Source: an uncultured Muribaculum sp.
GTDB lineage: Bacteria; Bacteroidota; Bacteroidia; Bacteroidales; Muribaculaceae
Length of the DNA: 57,031 nt
Direction of reading: 5' to 3'
Assembly (NCBI GenBank): GCA_910587665.1
Contig: CAJUMZ010000021.1
Coordinates: 1 to 57,031, forward strand
The position numbers and the translations under genes were made by a program. The notes under the pieces are model-generated. The model saw nothing but the letters and a program-made list of their open reading frames with translations. It made no database searches and had not been told where the DNA came from. Positions 25,389 to 34,674 of this stretch are shown here, piece by piece. Each line of letters begins with the position of its first letter. The first letter of the stretch is position 1.

Positions 25389-26804
25389 ATGGGTAATAAT
25401 AATGTTTCAACTGCGGCGAGGGGTAATGTGGACATGGCAACGATGCCGCTAAGGTGGGGTCACATACGCGTGGTGATCATCGCCTCGATGGGGCAGCTCA
25501 TCGGTCAGGGACTTGCAACGCTTGTGGGCGTCGTAATCCCGCTGGTGGAGATTGTCATTCATCCCGAGCTGTCAGCAGGGATGCAAGGTGTGCTTGGCTG
25601 CACCGCACTTATCGGGCGTACGATCGGAGCCTTCGTTTTCGGGAAGCTAAGCGACCGCTACGGATACCTTTTCTTTTTCCGTTTCTGTCCGCTCCTTATG
25701 GTCATAGCGTCACTGACGGCATATTTCTGCCATCCGCTACCGGTATTGCTCGTATGTCTTTTCTTCATGGGATTCAGCGTTGGCGGCGAATACAGTCTCG
25801 ACTCCGATTACATCTCGGAAATCATGCCTGAGCGGTGGAAGCTGTTCATGGTAGGCGTGGCAAAGGCATCGGCTTCGGTGGGAAGTGTTATCGTGGCAAT
25901 CATATGCTTTTTCATGATACGCACATGGACCTCAGCCCTACCCTGGCCGAAACTTCTGTTTATAATGTCGGCTATGGCAGGCGCCATACTGTTGCTGCGC
26001 ATACGGTTTGCCCAAAGCCCCGGATGGCTTCTTTCAAAAGGCAAGAGGGCACAGGCTGAAAAAGCGGTGAAATATTTCCTCGGCAATGACGTAAGCCTGC
26101 CGCCCGCCACTCCCGACAGCACAGAGGAAGCATCAGCCGCTAAAGTGTCGTTCGGCACATTCTTGTCGCGCAACGTCAAGCGCATCATATTTTCCGGAAT
26201 ACCTTGGGCATGCGAAGGGCTCGGCGTATACGGAATAGGCATATTCCTCCCGATACTGATTATGTCGCTCGGCATCGACTATCTGCCACCGTCGGCACCG
26301 AGACTTGCCCATATAGTTAACTCCGTGGAGTTGACCATATGGCTCAGCGTGATAATGACGGTGGGGTTTGCCGCCGGACTTCTGCTGCTGAAAAAGATGT
26401 ATCACGTAAGGATGCAGACAATCGGATTTTTCTGTGCCGCGGCAGGACTGGTATTGCTTTTCGTGGCCTACCGTCTCCATCTCCCCACATGGATTGCGAT
26501 ACTCGGGTTCATGATTTTCGAGCTTTTCCTCAACGCCGGCCCGCATCTGATCACATTCATCCTGCCGACACAGATATATCCTGTCGCCGACCGAGGCACG
26601 GGCGTAGGGCTGTCGGCGGCCATCGGCAAACTTGGTGCCGTGGCAGGAGCCTTTTTCATCCCAGTGCTCCTGAAGATAGGCGGCTCTTCGCTTGTATTGA
26701 TTGTAACGATCGTCGCAATGCTTGCCGGAGGTATAATCACCGCATGGCTCGGGCGACAGGTATTACCACCCACACCTCAGAAAGTACACAGATGGCTATT
26801 ATAA
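25389..26804 (+). CDS. MFS transporter (sugar/metabolite:H+ symporter-like)
   Basis: A 471-residue inner-membrane protein with about 12 hydrophobic segments. Family marks are the loop 2-3 motif GKLSDRYGYLFFFR, FMGFSVGGEYSLDSDYISEIMPERWK (the G-G-E-Y and PERxR/K sites) and RGTGVGLSAAIGKLGA in the second half. The substrate is not predictable. The ATG at 25389 touches the guaA terminator tail; the ATG at 25434 (MATMPLRWG), preceded by GAGGGG, is an attractive alternative. It ends two bases before the convergent murF-alr gene. Confidence 0.85.
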   Translation: MGNNNVSTAARGNVDMATMPLRWGHIRVVIIASMGQLIGQGLATLVGVVIPLVEIVIHPELSAGMQGVLGCTALIGRTIGAFVFGKLSDRYGYLFFFRFCPLLMVIASLTAYFCHPLPVLLVCLFFMGFSVGGEYSLDSDYISEIMPERWKLFMVGVAKASASVGSVIVAIICFFMIRTWTSALPWPKLLFIMSAMAGAILLLRIRFAQSPGWLLSKGKRAQAEKAVKYFLGNDVSLPPATPDSTEEASAAKVSFGTFLSRNVKRIIFSGIPWACEGLGVYGIGIFLPILIMSLGIDYLPPSAPRLAHIVNSVELTIWLSVIMTVGFAAGLLLLKKMYHVRMQTIGFFCAAAGLVLLFVAYRLHLPTWIAILGFMIFELFLNAGPHLITFILPTQIYPVADRGTGVGLSAAIGKLGAVAGAFFIPVLLKIGGSSLVLIVTIVAMLAGGIITAWLGRQVLPPTPQKVHRWLL

Positions 26805-26806
26805 TC

Positions 26807-29275
26807 CTACTCGCGATAGTATACGCGCTTGACGCGCGACGCGACAGATGTAAGCACCTCGTAAGGTATTGTGTCAAGCGTATCGGCAAGTTCCGCAACT
26901 GAGATGTTGCGCCCGAATATCTCCACCGCATCGCCCACCTTGCAGTCGGCATCGGTCACATCGATCATGCATATATCCATGCAGATGTTTCCCACCGTGG
27001 GACAGCGGTGACCGTTGACAAGCACCGTCGAATGACCGTTGCCGAGATGGCGGTTAAGACCGTCGGCATATCCGATAGGAATTGTGGCGATCCGGGAGCG
27101 GCGCGAAAGCACCCCTCGGCGGTTATAGCCTATAGTTGTGCCGGCCTCCCACTCCTTGATGGCGATAATGACAGTACTTAGCGAGCTGACAGGCCGAAGG
27201 TCGCCTTGCGAGTCATCGGGCAAGGTCGGTATACCGTAAAGGCATATGCCGAGCCGCACCATATCATACTGGTATTCCGGGAAACGGGTTATTCCGGTCG
27301 AGTTAAGTATGTGGCGCAATATATGATGGCTAAAGCCTGATTGCAACACTTTGGTACACCGCTCGAATATATCAAACTGCTCGCGTGTATAGTCATCCAT
27401 CTCCGGCGAGTCGGCTGCCGCGAGATGGCTGAACACTGAGCGCGGCGATATCACATCCTGCCCCTGCAATATGTCGATAAGCCTCGGCATGTCCTTTTCA
27501 AGAAATCCGAGACGGTGCATGCCGGTGTCAAGCTTTATATGGACAGGATAATTTTTCACGCCATGGCGCGCGCCCTCCCTTATGATCTCTTCGAGTATGT
27601 CAAACGAATATATCTCAGGCTCAAGGTTATGGTTAAACAAGGTAGTGTAATTTACTACCTTGGGGTTTAGCACCATTATAGGCATGGTTATACCGGCATT
27701 GCGCAGGTCCATTCCCTCGTCGGCCACAGCCACCGCAAGGTAAGCCGCGCCTTGCGACTGGAGCGTCTTGGCAAGCTCGTAGGATCCCGCGCCATAGCCC
27801 GAAGCCTTCACCATGGCCACTATGCCGGTCGACGGCTTGATGCGCGACCGGAAATTGTTGAAATTATGTACCACGGCGTCGAGATTGACCTCAAGCACAG
27901 TCTCATGCTGCCGTGCTTCAAGCAGGTCACAGAGACGATTGAAGCCAAATCCCGCGCCGCCCTTTATCAAGATAAGTTCATTATGAAAATTCCCGGGGGT
28001 CACATCGGCAAGAAACTCTTCAGTCGACTTGTAAAAACGAGAACCGTCGCCAAAATACCGGGCATAAGCCGAAGTTTCCTCACCGATTCCGATAAATCGC
28101 CTTATATCCTTGCATCGGATAAGATGGGCTATGTCGCGGTAGAGATTTTCAGCCGTCATAGTCTCGTGCATGACATCGCTGAGTATAAGCGTCGAAGTAC
28201 GGTCGGCGGTTGTACGGCGCTGCATGAAGTCAAGCGCGGGGGCAAGCGAATGGAAGTCGTTGGTGAACGCGTCGGAAATCAGCATGCAGTTGTTGACGCC
28301 CTCAATCACATTCAGGCGCGTGTCGACCGGGGTAAGTGCAGCCATACGCGACGCGATCTCTTCGGGAGCCACATTCATCTGCATCAGCATGATCTGAGCC
28401 GCAATGGCGTTTTCCACCGACGCAGCATCGGTAAACGGGATCACCGACTCGCTTATACCGCCGTCATATCGACAGGTGATACGCGATGCCGTACCTTCCT
28501 TCTCAACCGACACCTTTACCGGAGCCGACGGATCGGTCAGCGACCAGCCGAGACGGCGCGCCGATATACCGGCACAATCGAGCGCATCGGTAACATCAGT
28601 GTCATCCACACAATATATAAGAGAGTCACACCCGGCAAAAAGCCTCACTTTTTCGTCACACTTCTCCCGACGCGAGCTGAAACCGCCCGCATGCTCCGCC
28701 CCGACATTGGTAAGAATGCCCATGGTCGGGCGTATGACCTCGCGCAGCCTGTCCATCTCGCCGGGCTGCGATATGCCCGCCTCAAATATACCCAGCTCGC
28801 TCTCGTCGTTGACCTCCCATACAGAAATCGGCACTCCTATCTGGCTGTTGTAGCTTCGCGGACTCCTAACTATCCGCAGGTCTTGCTGCAAAAGCTGATA
28901 GAGCCACTCTTTCAGAGTAGTCTTGCCACGGCTTCCGGTTATCGCAACCACAGGTATGGAATAACGGTCACGATGATGGCGGGTGATCTTGTGAAGTGCC
29001 CCCGTCACATCATCCACGACAAGGAAATTTACGTCTTTCTCATCGGATAGCCCGGAAGGGATTTCCTCGACGACAAAATTTTTCACCCCTTTCCCGATAA
29101 GCTCGCCGATAAAACGGTGGCCGTCGTTATTTGGGGTACGCAACGCAAAAAACAGAGATTCTTCGGGATATGTCAGAGACCTTGAGTCGGTAAGCAGTAC
29201 TGATATTGAATAGTCTGGATATTCCGGCTCACGAATGCCAAGAAGCGAGGCAATTCCGGAAATATTGTGTTTCAT
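26807..29275 (-). CDS. murF-alr: Bifunctional MurF ligase / alanine racemase
   Basis: An 822-residue fusion. The first half is UDP-MurNAc-tripeptide:D-Ala-D-Ala ligase, with ATP loop GSRGKTT (114-120). The second half, from about residue 460, is a PLP-dependent alanine racemase with the lysine K490 in VKASGYGAG and TIGYNRRG near the catalytic Tyr. It makes the D-Ala supply and attaches D-Ala-D-Ala to the wall precursor. Such fusions are known in Bacteroidetes. The start at 29275 (MKHNISGIAS) lies one base after the waaA stop; longer versions would overlap waaA. It is last in a gltX-waaA-murF-alr series. Confidence 0.95.
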   Translation of the reverse strand: MKHNISGIASLLGIREPEYPDYSISVLLTDSRSLTYPEESLFFALRTPNNDGHRFIGELIGKGVKNFVVEEIPSGLSDEKDVNFLVVDDVTGALHKITRHHRDRYSIPVVAITGSRGKTTLKEWLYQLLQQDLRIVRSPRSYNSQIGVPISVWEVNDESELGIFEAGISQPGEMDRLREVIRPTMGILTNVGAEHAGGFSSRREKCDEKVRLFAGCDSLIYCVDDTDVTDALDCAGISARRLGWSLTDPSAPVKVSVEKEGTASRITCRYDGGISESVIPFTDAASVENAIAAQIMLMQMNVAPEEIASRMAALTPVDTRLNVIEGVNNCMLISDAFTNDFHSLAPALDFMQRRTTADRTSTLILSDVMHETMTAENLYRDIAHLIRCKDIRRFIGIGEETSAYARYFGDGSRFYKSTEEFLADVTPGNFHNELILIKGGAGFGFNRLCDLLEARQHETVLEVNLDAVVHNFNNFRSRIKPSTGIVAMVKASGYGAGSYELAKTLQSQGAAYLAVAVADEGMDLRNAGITMPIMVLNPKVVNYTTLFNHNLEPEIYSFDILEEIIREGARHGVKNYPVHIKLDTGMHRLGFLEKDMPRLIDILQGQDVISPRSVFSHLAAADSPEMDDYTREQFDIFERCTKVLQSGFSHHILRHILNSTGITRFPEYQYDMVRLGICLYGIPTLPDDSQGDLRPVSSLSTVIIAIKEWEAGTTIGYNRRGVLSRRSRIATIPIGYADGLNRHLGNGHSTVLVNGHRCPTVGNICMDICMIDVTDADCKVGDAVEIFGRNISVAELADTLDTIPYEVLTSVASRVKRVYYRE

Positions 29276-29276
29276 T

Positions 29277-30527
29277 TTAATCTTTGTTTGGGGCGATGAC
29301 ATTGTCAAGATCGGCATATATGCAAGCCGTGGCGCCCAGATTATGTTTTACGTAATCAGCGGCTTTTCTTCCTGATGATTCAAGAAATGCAGGGTCGGAA
29401 AGCAGTTTGCCCATAATGGCGTCAAACTCTTCTCCCGTGCGATAGGTAAACGCGCCACCCACGGCTATCATCTCTATCGCCTCCTTGAATTTCCTGTAGT
29501 TAGGACCGAATATCACCGGCATACCGTAGACCGCCGCCTCATTTATATTATGGATACCCACGCCAAAGCCGCCACCGATATAGCCTATGTCGCCATACGT
29601 ATAGATACTGGAAAGCTTGCCGTAGCAGTCGACAATCACGCAGTCGGCGACAGCGGCTTCCTCAACCGTCAATGACGACAGCCGATACACTTTCCTTGTA
29701 ATCGCACTCTCGATCGCGGCTATGCGCTCAGGCTTCACCTCATGCGGGGCTATTATGAGTTTTAGCCCGGGATGGGAATTAAAATAGGGTATTATGTTTG
29801 CCTCGTCAGGCTCCCATGTGCTTCCGGCAACCATCATCACCCCGCCACGCTCTTTCATCATCTTTATTTCAGGGATTTCCTTGCATCCCTTCATGATGTC
29901 AGTGACACGGTCAAAACGGGTGTCACCGGCTACAGTGACATTGTCAATCCCGATGCCGGCAAGGAGAGCCTTCGACCGCTCATCCTGCACATATATGCGT
30001 GTATAGCATTTCAGCATCGATCGCATCATGCCGCCCCACGGCTTGAAAAATGCTTGCGACGGGCGGAATATGGCAGATATGATGTAGGTGGGCACACCTC
30101 GGCGTCTCAGCTGCTGAAGGAAATTGCCCCAGAACTCATATTTTATAAAGATCGCCACCGAGGGATTGACGATATCAAGGAAACGCGCCGCATTGCCCGG
30201 AGTGTCAAGCGGGAGATAACACACCGCATCGACAAGCGGGAAATTCTTTTTCACCTCGTAGCCCGACGGAGAGAAAAATGTAAGCAGTATACGGCTGTCG
30301 GGATAATTGCGCTTTATCATCTCGATCATCGGGCGACCCTGCTCAAACTCGCCCGAAGATGCCGCATGAAACCAGATATATTTTTCCCCCGCGACAAGCT
30401 TTGCCCGCAGATATTCAAGAGAGTCGCGCTGTCCGTCGCGGAGTTTCTTCACTTTTTCGTCGCGAAGTGCGGCAATCCTGATTCCCGTGCCAAATGCACG
30501 CATGGCAAAATTATACAGAGGATTCAT
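29277..30527 (-). CDS. waaA: 3-deoxy-D-manno-octulosonic acid (Kdo) transferase
   Basis: A 416-residue inner-membrane-associated GT30 glycosyltransferase that puts Kdo on lipid A precursor. An N-terminal hydrophobic anchor is followed by HAASSGEFEQG, with E60 as the catalytic base. Later motifs are VAGSTWEPDE and GGGFGVGIHNINEAAVYG, the CMP-Kdo binding part. Full length. It precedes murF-alr with one intervening base, which joins two envelope-building genes; gltX lies 36 bases upstream. Confidence 0.95.
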   Translation of the reverse strand: MNPLYNFAMRAFGTGIRIAALRDEKVKKLRDGQRDSLEYLRAKLVAGEKYIWFHAASSGEFEQGRPMIEMIKRNYPDSRILLTFFSPSGYEVKKNFPLVDAVCYLPLDTPGNAARFLDIVNPSVAIFIKYEFWGNFLQQLRRRGVPTYIISAIFRPSQAFFKPWGGMMRSMLKCYTRIYVQDERSKALLAGIGIDNVTVAGDTRFDRVTDIMKGCKEIPEIKMMKERGGVMMVAGSTWEPDEANIIPYFNSHPGLKLIIAPHEVKPERIAAIESAITRKVYRLSSLTVEEAAVADCVIVDCYGKLSSIYTYGDIGYIGGGFGVGIHNINEAAVYGMPVIFGPNYRKFKEAIEMIAVGGAFTYRTGEEFDAIMGKLLSDPAFLESSGRKAADYVKHNLGATACIYADLDNVIAPNKD

Positions 30528-30563
30528 GTCGGTGATAATAGCCGGGGTGATCTTTTTTTCGGT

Positions 30564-32090
30564 TTACTGAAGCTTTATCGATTCGACACCTTTGTTTATA
30601 CGCCTTATCGTCTCATCCTCTCCGAGCAGCTCCGTTATGTCAAACATATGGGGACCTTTGCATTCGCCTACCACAGTCAGGCGGAAAGCGTTCATCACGT
30701 TGCCGAGGTGGTAGCCCTTTGAGGCAATCCAGTCAAGCACCACCGGCTCGGCAGCCTTGCTGCTGAAATCGTCAATGTCGCGGAGCACTTCGACAAGCTC
30801 TCCCATGATGCGCGGGGTATCCTCGTTCCAACGTTTCTTGACATCCTTCGGATTATAAGCCTCAGGAGCGGTGAAGAAAAATTTTGCCTGATCCCAAAGA
30901 TCCTTGACAAAATAGATCCTACCTTTCACCATACCAACAGCCTTGGCAATATATTCATCGCTGAAATCGGAGGGATTTACGCCGTTGGCACTCAAAACAG
31001 GCTTGAACAAAGCGGCAAGACGCTCGTCGGGGAGCTTCTGGAGATATTCATGGTTAAACCAACGGCCTTTCTCATAGTCAAACTTCGCGCCCGACTTTGA
31101 GCAGTGGCCGAAGTCAAATTTCGCAATCAGCTCATCCATCGACATGATCTCGCTGTCGTCACCGGGATTCCAGCCGAGAAGCGCAAGGAAATTGACCACT
31201 GCCTCAGGCAGGTAACCCGACTCTCGGTAGCCCGATGACACTTCTCCCCCTTCGGGATGCCATTCAAGCGGGAACACCGGGAATCCGAGACGATCACCGT
31301 CACGCTTGCTGAGCTTGCCCTTTCCGTCGGGCTTCAGCAACAGCGGCAGATGCACAAACGCCGGGGCGCTGTCGCTCCAGCCAAACGCCTCGTAGAGAAG
31401 CACGTGGAGCGGAGCGGAAGGAAGCCACTCCTCGCCGCGTATCACATGTGACACCTCCATCAGGTGGTCATCCACGATATTGGCAAGATGATATGTAGGC
31501 AGATCGTCGGCACTCTTGTAAAGCACCTTGTCATCAAGCACAGAAGAGTTAATCCTTACCTCTCCACGGAGCAGGTCGTTGACCGTCACGTCGACTCCCG
31601 GCTCGATCTTGAAGCGCACTACATACTGCGCTCCCTCGTCGATAAGACGCCTTACCTCCTCGGCAGTAAGCGTAAGCGAGTTACGCATCGACCCGCGCGT
31701 AGAGGCGTCATACTGGAAGTTAGGCACCTCGGCACGCTTTGCCTCAAGCTCAGCGGGAGTGTCAAAGGCGATATATGCCTTGCCCGCGTCAAGAAGCATC
31801 TTCACGTGTTCGCGATATATGTCACGGCGCTCGCTTTGCTTGTAAGGACCGTAGGCACCACCTTCGCGCACACCCTCGTCGATTCCGATTCCGAGCCATG
31901 CAAGCGCCTCGTTGATATAATCTTCGGCTCCCGGGACAAAACGGTGGGAGTCGGTATCCTCGATACGAAGTATCATGTCGCCGCCATGCTTGCGGGCAAA
32001 CAGATAATTATATAACGCAGTGCGCACCCCTCCGATATGGAGCGGACCCGTGGGCGACGGGGCAAATCTTACTCTGACTTTACGATCCAT
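30564..32090 (-). CDS. gltX: Glutamyl-tRNA synthetase
   Basis: A 508-residue class I synthetase that charges tRNA-Glu. RFAPSPTGPLHIGGVRTAL (about residues 8-24) holds the HIGH-equivalent site as HIGG. KLSKRDG (about 262) stands for KMSKS. The anticodon-binding alpha-helical cage follows. Normal length. It has its own promoter and is the first gene of the leftward series. Confidence 0.97.
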   Translation of the reverse strand: MDRKVRVRFAPSPTGPLHIGGVRTALYNYLFARKHGGDMILRIEDTDSHRFVPGAEDYINEALAWLGIGIDEGVREGGAYGPYKQSERRDIYREHVKMLLDAGKAYIAFDTPAELEAKRAEVPNFQYDASTRGSMRNSLTLTAEEVRRLIDEGAQYVVRFKIEPGVDVTVNDLLRGEVRINSSVLDDKVLYKSADDLPTYHLANIVDDHLMEVSHVIRGEEWLPSAPLHVLLYEAFGWSDSAPAFVHLPLLLKPDGKGKLSKRDGDRLGFPVFPLEWHPEGGEVSSGYRESGYLPEAVVNFLALLGWNPGDDSEIMSMDELIAKFDFGHCSKSGAKFDYEKGRWFNHEYLQKLPDERLAALFKPVLSANGVNPSDFSDEYIAKAVGMVKGRIYFVKDLWDQAKFFFTAPEAYNPKDVKKRWNEDTPRIMGELVEVLRDIDDFSSKAAEPVVLDWIASKGYHLGNVMNAFRLTVVGECKGPHMFDITELLGEDETIRRINKGVESIKLQ

Positions 32091-32118
32091 CTTGATGACT
32101 TATTGTTAAAAAGTGTCG

Positions 32119-32126
32119 CAAAGATA
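32119..32126 (-). promoter_or_regulatory. -7 box of gltX
   Basis: TATCTTTG on the minus strand, 28 bases before the gltX ATG. The -33 element is not distinct. Confidence 0.6.
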
Positions 32127-32150
32127 CGAATAAGTGAGAGCAATGCCAAA

Positions 32151-32158
32151 TAAATTTG
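32151..32158 (+). promoter_or_regulatory. Probable -7 box for the hypothetical gene at 32256
   Basis: TAAATTTG matches TAnnTTTG. The resulting leader would be about 90 bases; no -33 match was found. Confidence 0.4.
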
Positions 32159-32255
32159 CATTGCGGGGCATGAGCCCGGATAACAAATAGCACCACGCCT
32201 GTGAACCAATAGTGAAAGCCATTGTTATTAACATAGAATTAACACTTCCAAAACT

Positions 32256-32885
32256 ATGTCAAAATTATCCACAATTACATTAAGCGCGCTTGCAGTGGGT
32301 GCGGCAGCATCGTTTACTTATTGTAGCAATCAAGCTAAATTTATAGGCGCATGGACCGCGGTCAACCCCACCAATATCACCGACCGGATGCCGGGAGCCA
32401 CAATGGCTACCTCTTTGCTGAAAATCGATTTCGTCGACAATCTCCAGAAGACAGGCGGTGCAGTTACGCTCAACAGCGACATCAACGTGACCCGCACTAT
32501 CGACGCCGACTCGCTGTCGCAGGGACAACCGTATGAGGTGAAATTCGCGGCAACGGCATCGGTCGACGGCACATGGAGCTACGACATCGACGATGACGAT
32601 GACGTGTTGCTCGCGCTCGATCTCGCCAAGCTTAAAATCGATCTCGACGGCAGCAAGGTCACATTCACCCAACCTGCCGCTACGGTTGTTCCCCAGGCTC
32701 ATCTCGACTCGCTCGCCACAAAATATATCGACACATGGAAACGCGACCTTACCGGGGCTGTCAGTTCCGATCTCGCACGCTACACCGTCATCGACGATAT
32801 TGAATTGAGCCGCGACGGCAACATGATGACCTTCGAGATAGAGTCACCTGAAACAAAGCTCCACTTCAAGCGCGACACAAAATAG
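32256..32885 (+). CDS. Hypothetical exported lipocalin-like protein
   Basis: A 209-residue protein of no recognised family. The N-terminus (about residues 4-23, ending SFTYC) is a signal peptide, possibly of the lipoprotein type although the -1 residue is Tyr rather than Gly or Ala. The phrase KFIGAWTAVNP and the many short beta-strands suggest a lipocalin-like barrel as in some Bacteroidales exported proteins. This is only a resemblance. It is monocistronic, with a hairpin behind. Confidence 0.65.
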   Translation: MSKLSTITLSALAVGAAASFTYCSNQAKFIGAWTAVNPTNITDRMPGATMATSLLKIDFVDNLQKTGGAVTLNSDINVTRTIDADSLSQGQPYEVKFAATASVDGTWSYDIDDDDDVLLALDLAKLKIDLDGSKVTFTQPAATVVPQAHLDSLATKYIDTWKRDLTGAVSSDLARYTVIDDIELSRDGNMMTFEIESPETKLHFKRDTK

Positions 32886-32909
32886 CAATTTCTTACAAGC
32901 CATAACATG

Positions 32910-32955
32910 AGAGAGCGGGATTTGCCATGAATCGGCGAGTCCCGCTCTCTTATAT
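32910..32955 (+). terminator. Hairpin terminator after the hypothetical gene
   Basis: A perfect 11-base stem AGAGAGCGGGA/TCCCGCTCTCT (32910-32920, 32940-32950) with a 19-base loop is followed by TATATTATTATG. It lies between convergent genes. The T tract is short. Confidence 0.65.
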
Positions 32956-32976
32956 TATTATGTATTATCTGCAATG

Positions 32977-33780
32977 TCATATCGCCGACGGGCTGCCGGT
33001 GAAATATGCCCTGACCTTGCCCAACGGCAATTGCCCTTCAAGCTGTACGGGGATACGCGACGGATCGGTGCTGATCCATGTGTCCATGGCATCCGACGAC
33101 ACCTTGCCGTCTTGCGTGAAAGTGAAACTGAGGTGATAGGTACGCCACTTGTATTTTCCAAGCTTGATATCCTCTATGCCGTCGTATCTTACAGAAAGCT
33201 GCTCCACGCTCTTACCAGAAAACACGTTCATGTTTACGACAGTACCGGGCGACATCGACGAGAAATCAAGAGTGCGCAGATAATAGAATACCGAAAGCAT
33301 GTCGACAGTGCGCCCCGTGGCATGAAGCACGGTCTCCGACGTCGTCACCGGACCGTTGTCTTTCGATTTCCACCGCTCGGCGTAGCCGGTCACCTTGTCT
33401 CCGTCGCGCTCATATCTCACCACGTCACGACGGTAGCGCGACCCTTCATGTGAAATCTTTGTATATAGCTGCGGCTGACATCCTTCGCGAAGCATGGTGG
33501 ACTTCAGTGTGTCGCGCACCATAAATATCTTGTCGGCCCACGGGAGGGTGCGCGCCGAAAGCCGGGCATAATAATGGTCGCCGTCGCTACGCAGCGACAA
33601 CACCGCGCTCGCGGCATCCTTGTTGACAAGCCCCCACTTATATAATATCATATAATTCAGATCCTCGTCGGGCAGGTCGATAGCCGACACCCTCACGGGA
33701 AGCACCGTAGCCACAATAATGACAGCGGCGGCAAGCATTCGGCATAAAACAAGTCTAATCATAGATTTCAAACATTTCAT
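32977..33780 (-). CDS. DUF3108-domain exported protein
   Basis: A 267-residue protein with an N-terminal signal peptide (to about residue 33). The body fits DUF3108: an N-terminal LNYMILYKWGLVNKDAASA block, a central VDMLSVFYYLRTLDF and a C-terminal DTWISTDPSRIPVQLEGQL. The family is thought to be periplasmic or outer-membrane; the function is unknown. It follows tdk by 18 bases on the same strand, so cotranscription is likely. Met residues at 7 and 15 offer shorter signal peptides. Confidence 0.8.
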   Translation of the reverse strand: MKCLKSMIRLVLCRMLAAAVIIVATVLPVRVSAIDLPDEDLNYMILYKWGLVNKDAASAVLSLRSDGDHYYARLSARTLPWADKIFMVRDTLKSTMLREGCQPQLYTKISHEGSRYRRDVVRYERDGDKVTGYAERWKSKDNGPVTTSETVLHATGRTVDMLSVFYYLRTLDFSSMSPGTVVNMNVFSGKSVEQLSVRYDGIEDIKLGKYKWRTYHLSFTFTQDGKVSSDAMDTWISTDPSRIPVQLEGQLPLGKVRAYFTGSPSAI

Positions 33781-33798
33781 ATTAATTATTTCGTCAAC

Positions 33799-34440
33799 TC
33801 ACCGGTCTTTTGCAAGCTCAAGGAAAGGAAGCGCGTCGCGCACCGACTGCTCGATACGCTTGTTGCGCCAGCACTTCCGGCACACGGCTATATACCTGTC
33901 ATCGCCGCCTATCTCCACCTGGTTGCCGTCGGTCACGAAGTCGCCGGCAGCATCGATTCTCGCATTGACTATCGTCTTTCTTCCACAGCTGCAGGTACTC
34001 TTTATCTCGTCGATTGTATCGGCGATTTCAAAAAGCCGGCGCGACCCTTCGAACAGACGTGTACGGAAGTCGGTGCGGAGTCCGTAGCATATCACATTGC
34101 TTCCATAGTCATCGACCACCCGGGCAAGCTGATCGACCTGATCGGCAGAAAGAAACTGCGCCTCGTCGATAAGAAACCAGTCGATCACCGTCATCGTCTG
34201 CTCAAACAGCTCCTGGGCGAGAAGATACAGGTCGGTGTCGGGATATATCCACATGCACTTGCGCTCTATGCCTATACGCGAGCGTATCACATTTTCTTTC
34301 TCGCGGGTGTCGACCACCGGCTTAAGGCAGGCATATGTCATCTTACGCTCTTCAAAGTTGTAAGCGGTGGTAAGCAGAAGCGCGGTCTTTGCCGACCCCA
34401 TGGTGCCGTAACGAAAATATAGTTTTCCTTTCCGATTCAT
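33799..34440 (-). CDS. tdk: Thymidine kinase (type II)
   Basis: A 213-residue cytoplasmic salvage enzyme that makes dTMP from thymidine. Walker A GTMGSAKT (12-19), the DEAQF site (92-96) and the zinc ligands C150, C152, C187 and C190 are all present. Length is usual for the tetrameric bacterial type. Divergent from the fimbrial operon, with DUF3108 behind. Confidence 0.95.
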   Translation of the reverse strand: MNRKGKLYFRYGTMGSAKTALLLTTAYNFEERKMTYACLKPVVDTREKENVIRSRIGIERKCMWIYPDTDLYLLAQELFEQTMTVIDWFLIDEAQFLSADQVDQLARVVDDYGSNVICYGLRTDFRTRLFEGSRRLFEIADTIDEIKSTCSCGRKTIVNARIDAAGDFVTDGNQVEIGGDDRYIAVCRKCWRNKRIEQSVRDALPFLELAKDR

Positions 34441-34565
34441 TGTTTTTACTTGATATTATTAACGTAAAATTATTGATAATAGTTGGAATAACCGCGACAT
34501 CACTAATATTTTTTATCTCATTGATAACAAAACTCATATTTCCGGCTCAATTAAATGTTAAATTT

Positions 34566-34596
34566 TTGTGTGATTTGATTTTATTATATAAATTTG
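34566..34596 (+). promoter_or_regulatory. Promoter of the fimbrial operon
   Basis: TTG (34566-34568), 20 bases, then TAAATTTG (34589-34596). The region is strongly AT-rich. The leader to the ATG at 34675 is about 70 bases. Confidence 0.55.
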
Positions 34597-34614
34597 CGAA
34601 AATTTGTGCAAAAT

Positions 34615-34632
34615 ATTGCATTGACATGCAAT
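34615..34632. promoter_or_regulatory. Palindrome in the fimbrial leader
   Basis: ATTGCAT-TGAC-ATGCAAT is a perfect 7-base inverted repeat with a 4-base spacer. It lies just downstream of the predicted transcription start. It could be an operator or a small hairpin; no regulator gene is adjacent. Confidence 0.45.
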
Positions 34633-34674
34633 CAGGAAAATTTAGTAGCTAAAAACGATTATAAACCTTGAATT

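Noticed and set aside
27752..29050. A 432-codon open frame antisense to murF-alr
   Set aside because: Same reason: the sense strand encodes a complete, motif-rich fusion enzyme and the antisense product resembles nothing.
34441..34674. An invertible promoter before the fimbrial operon
   Set aside because: No pair of inverted repeats flanking the promoter was found; only the small palindrome at 34615-34632.
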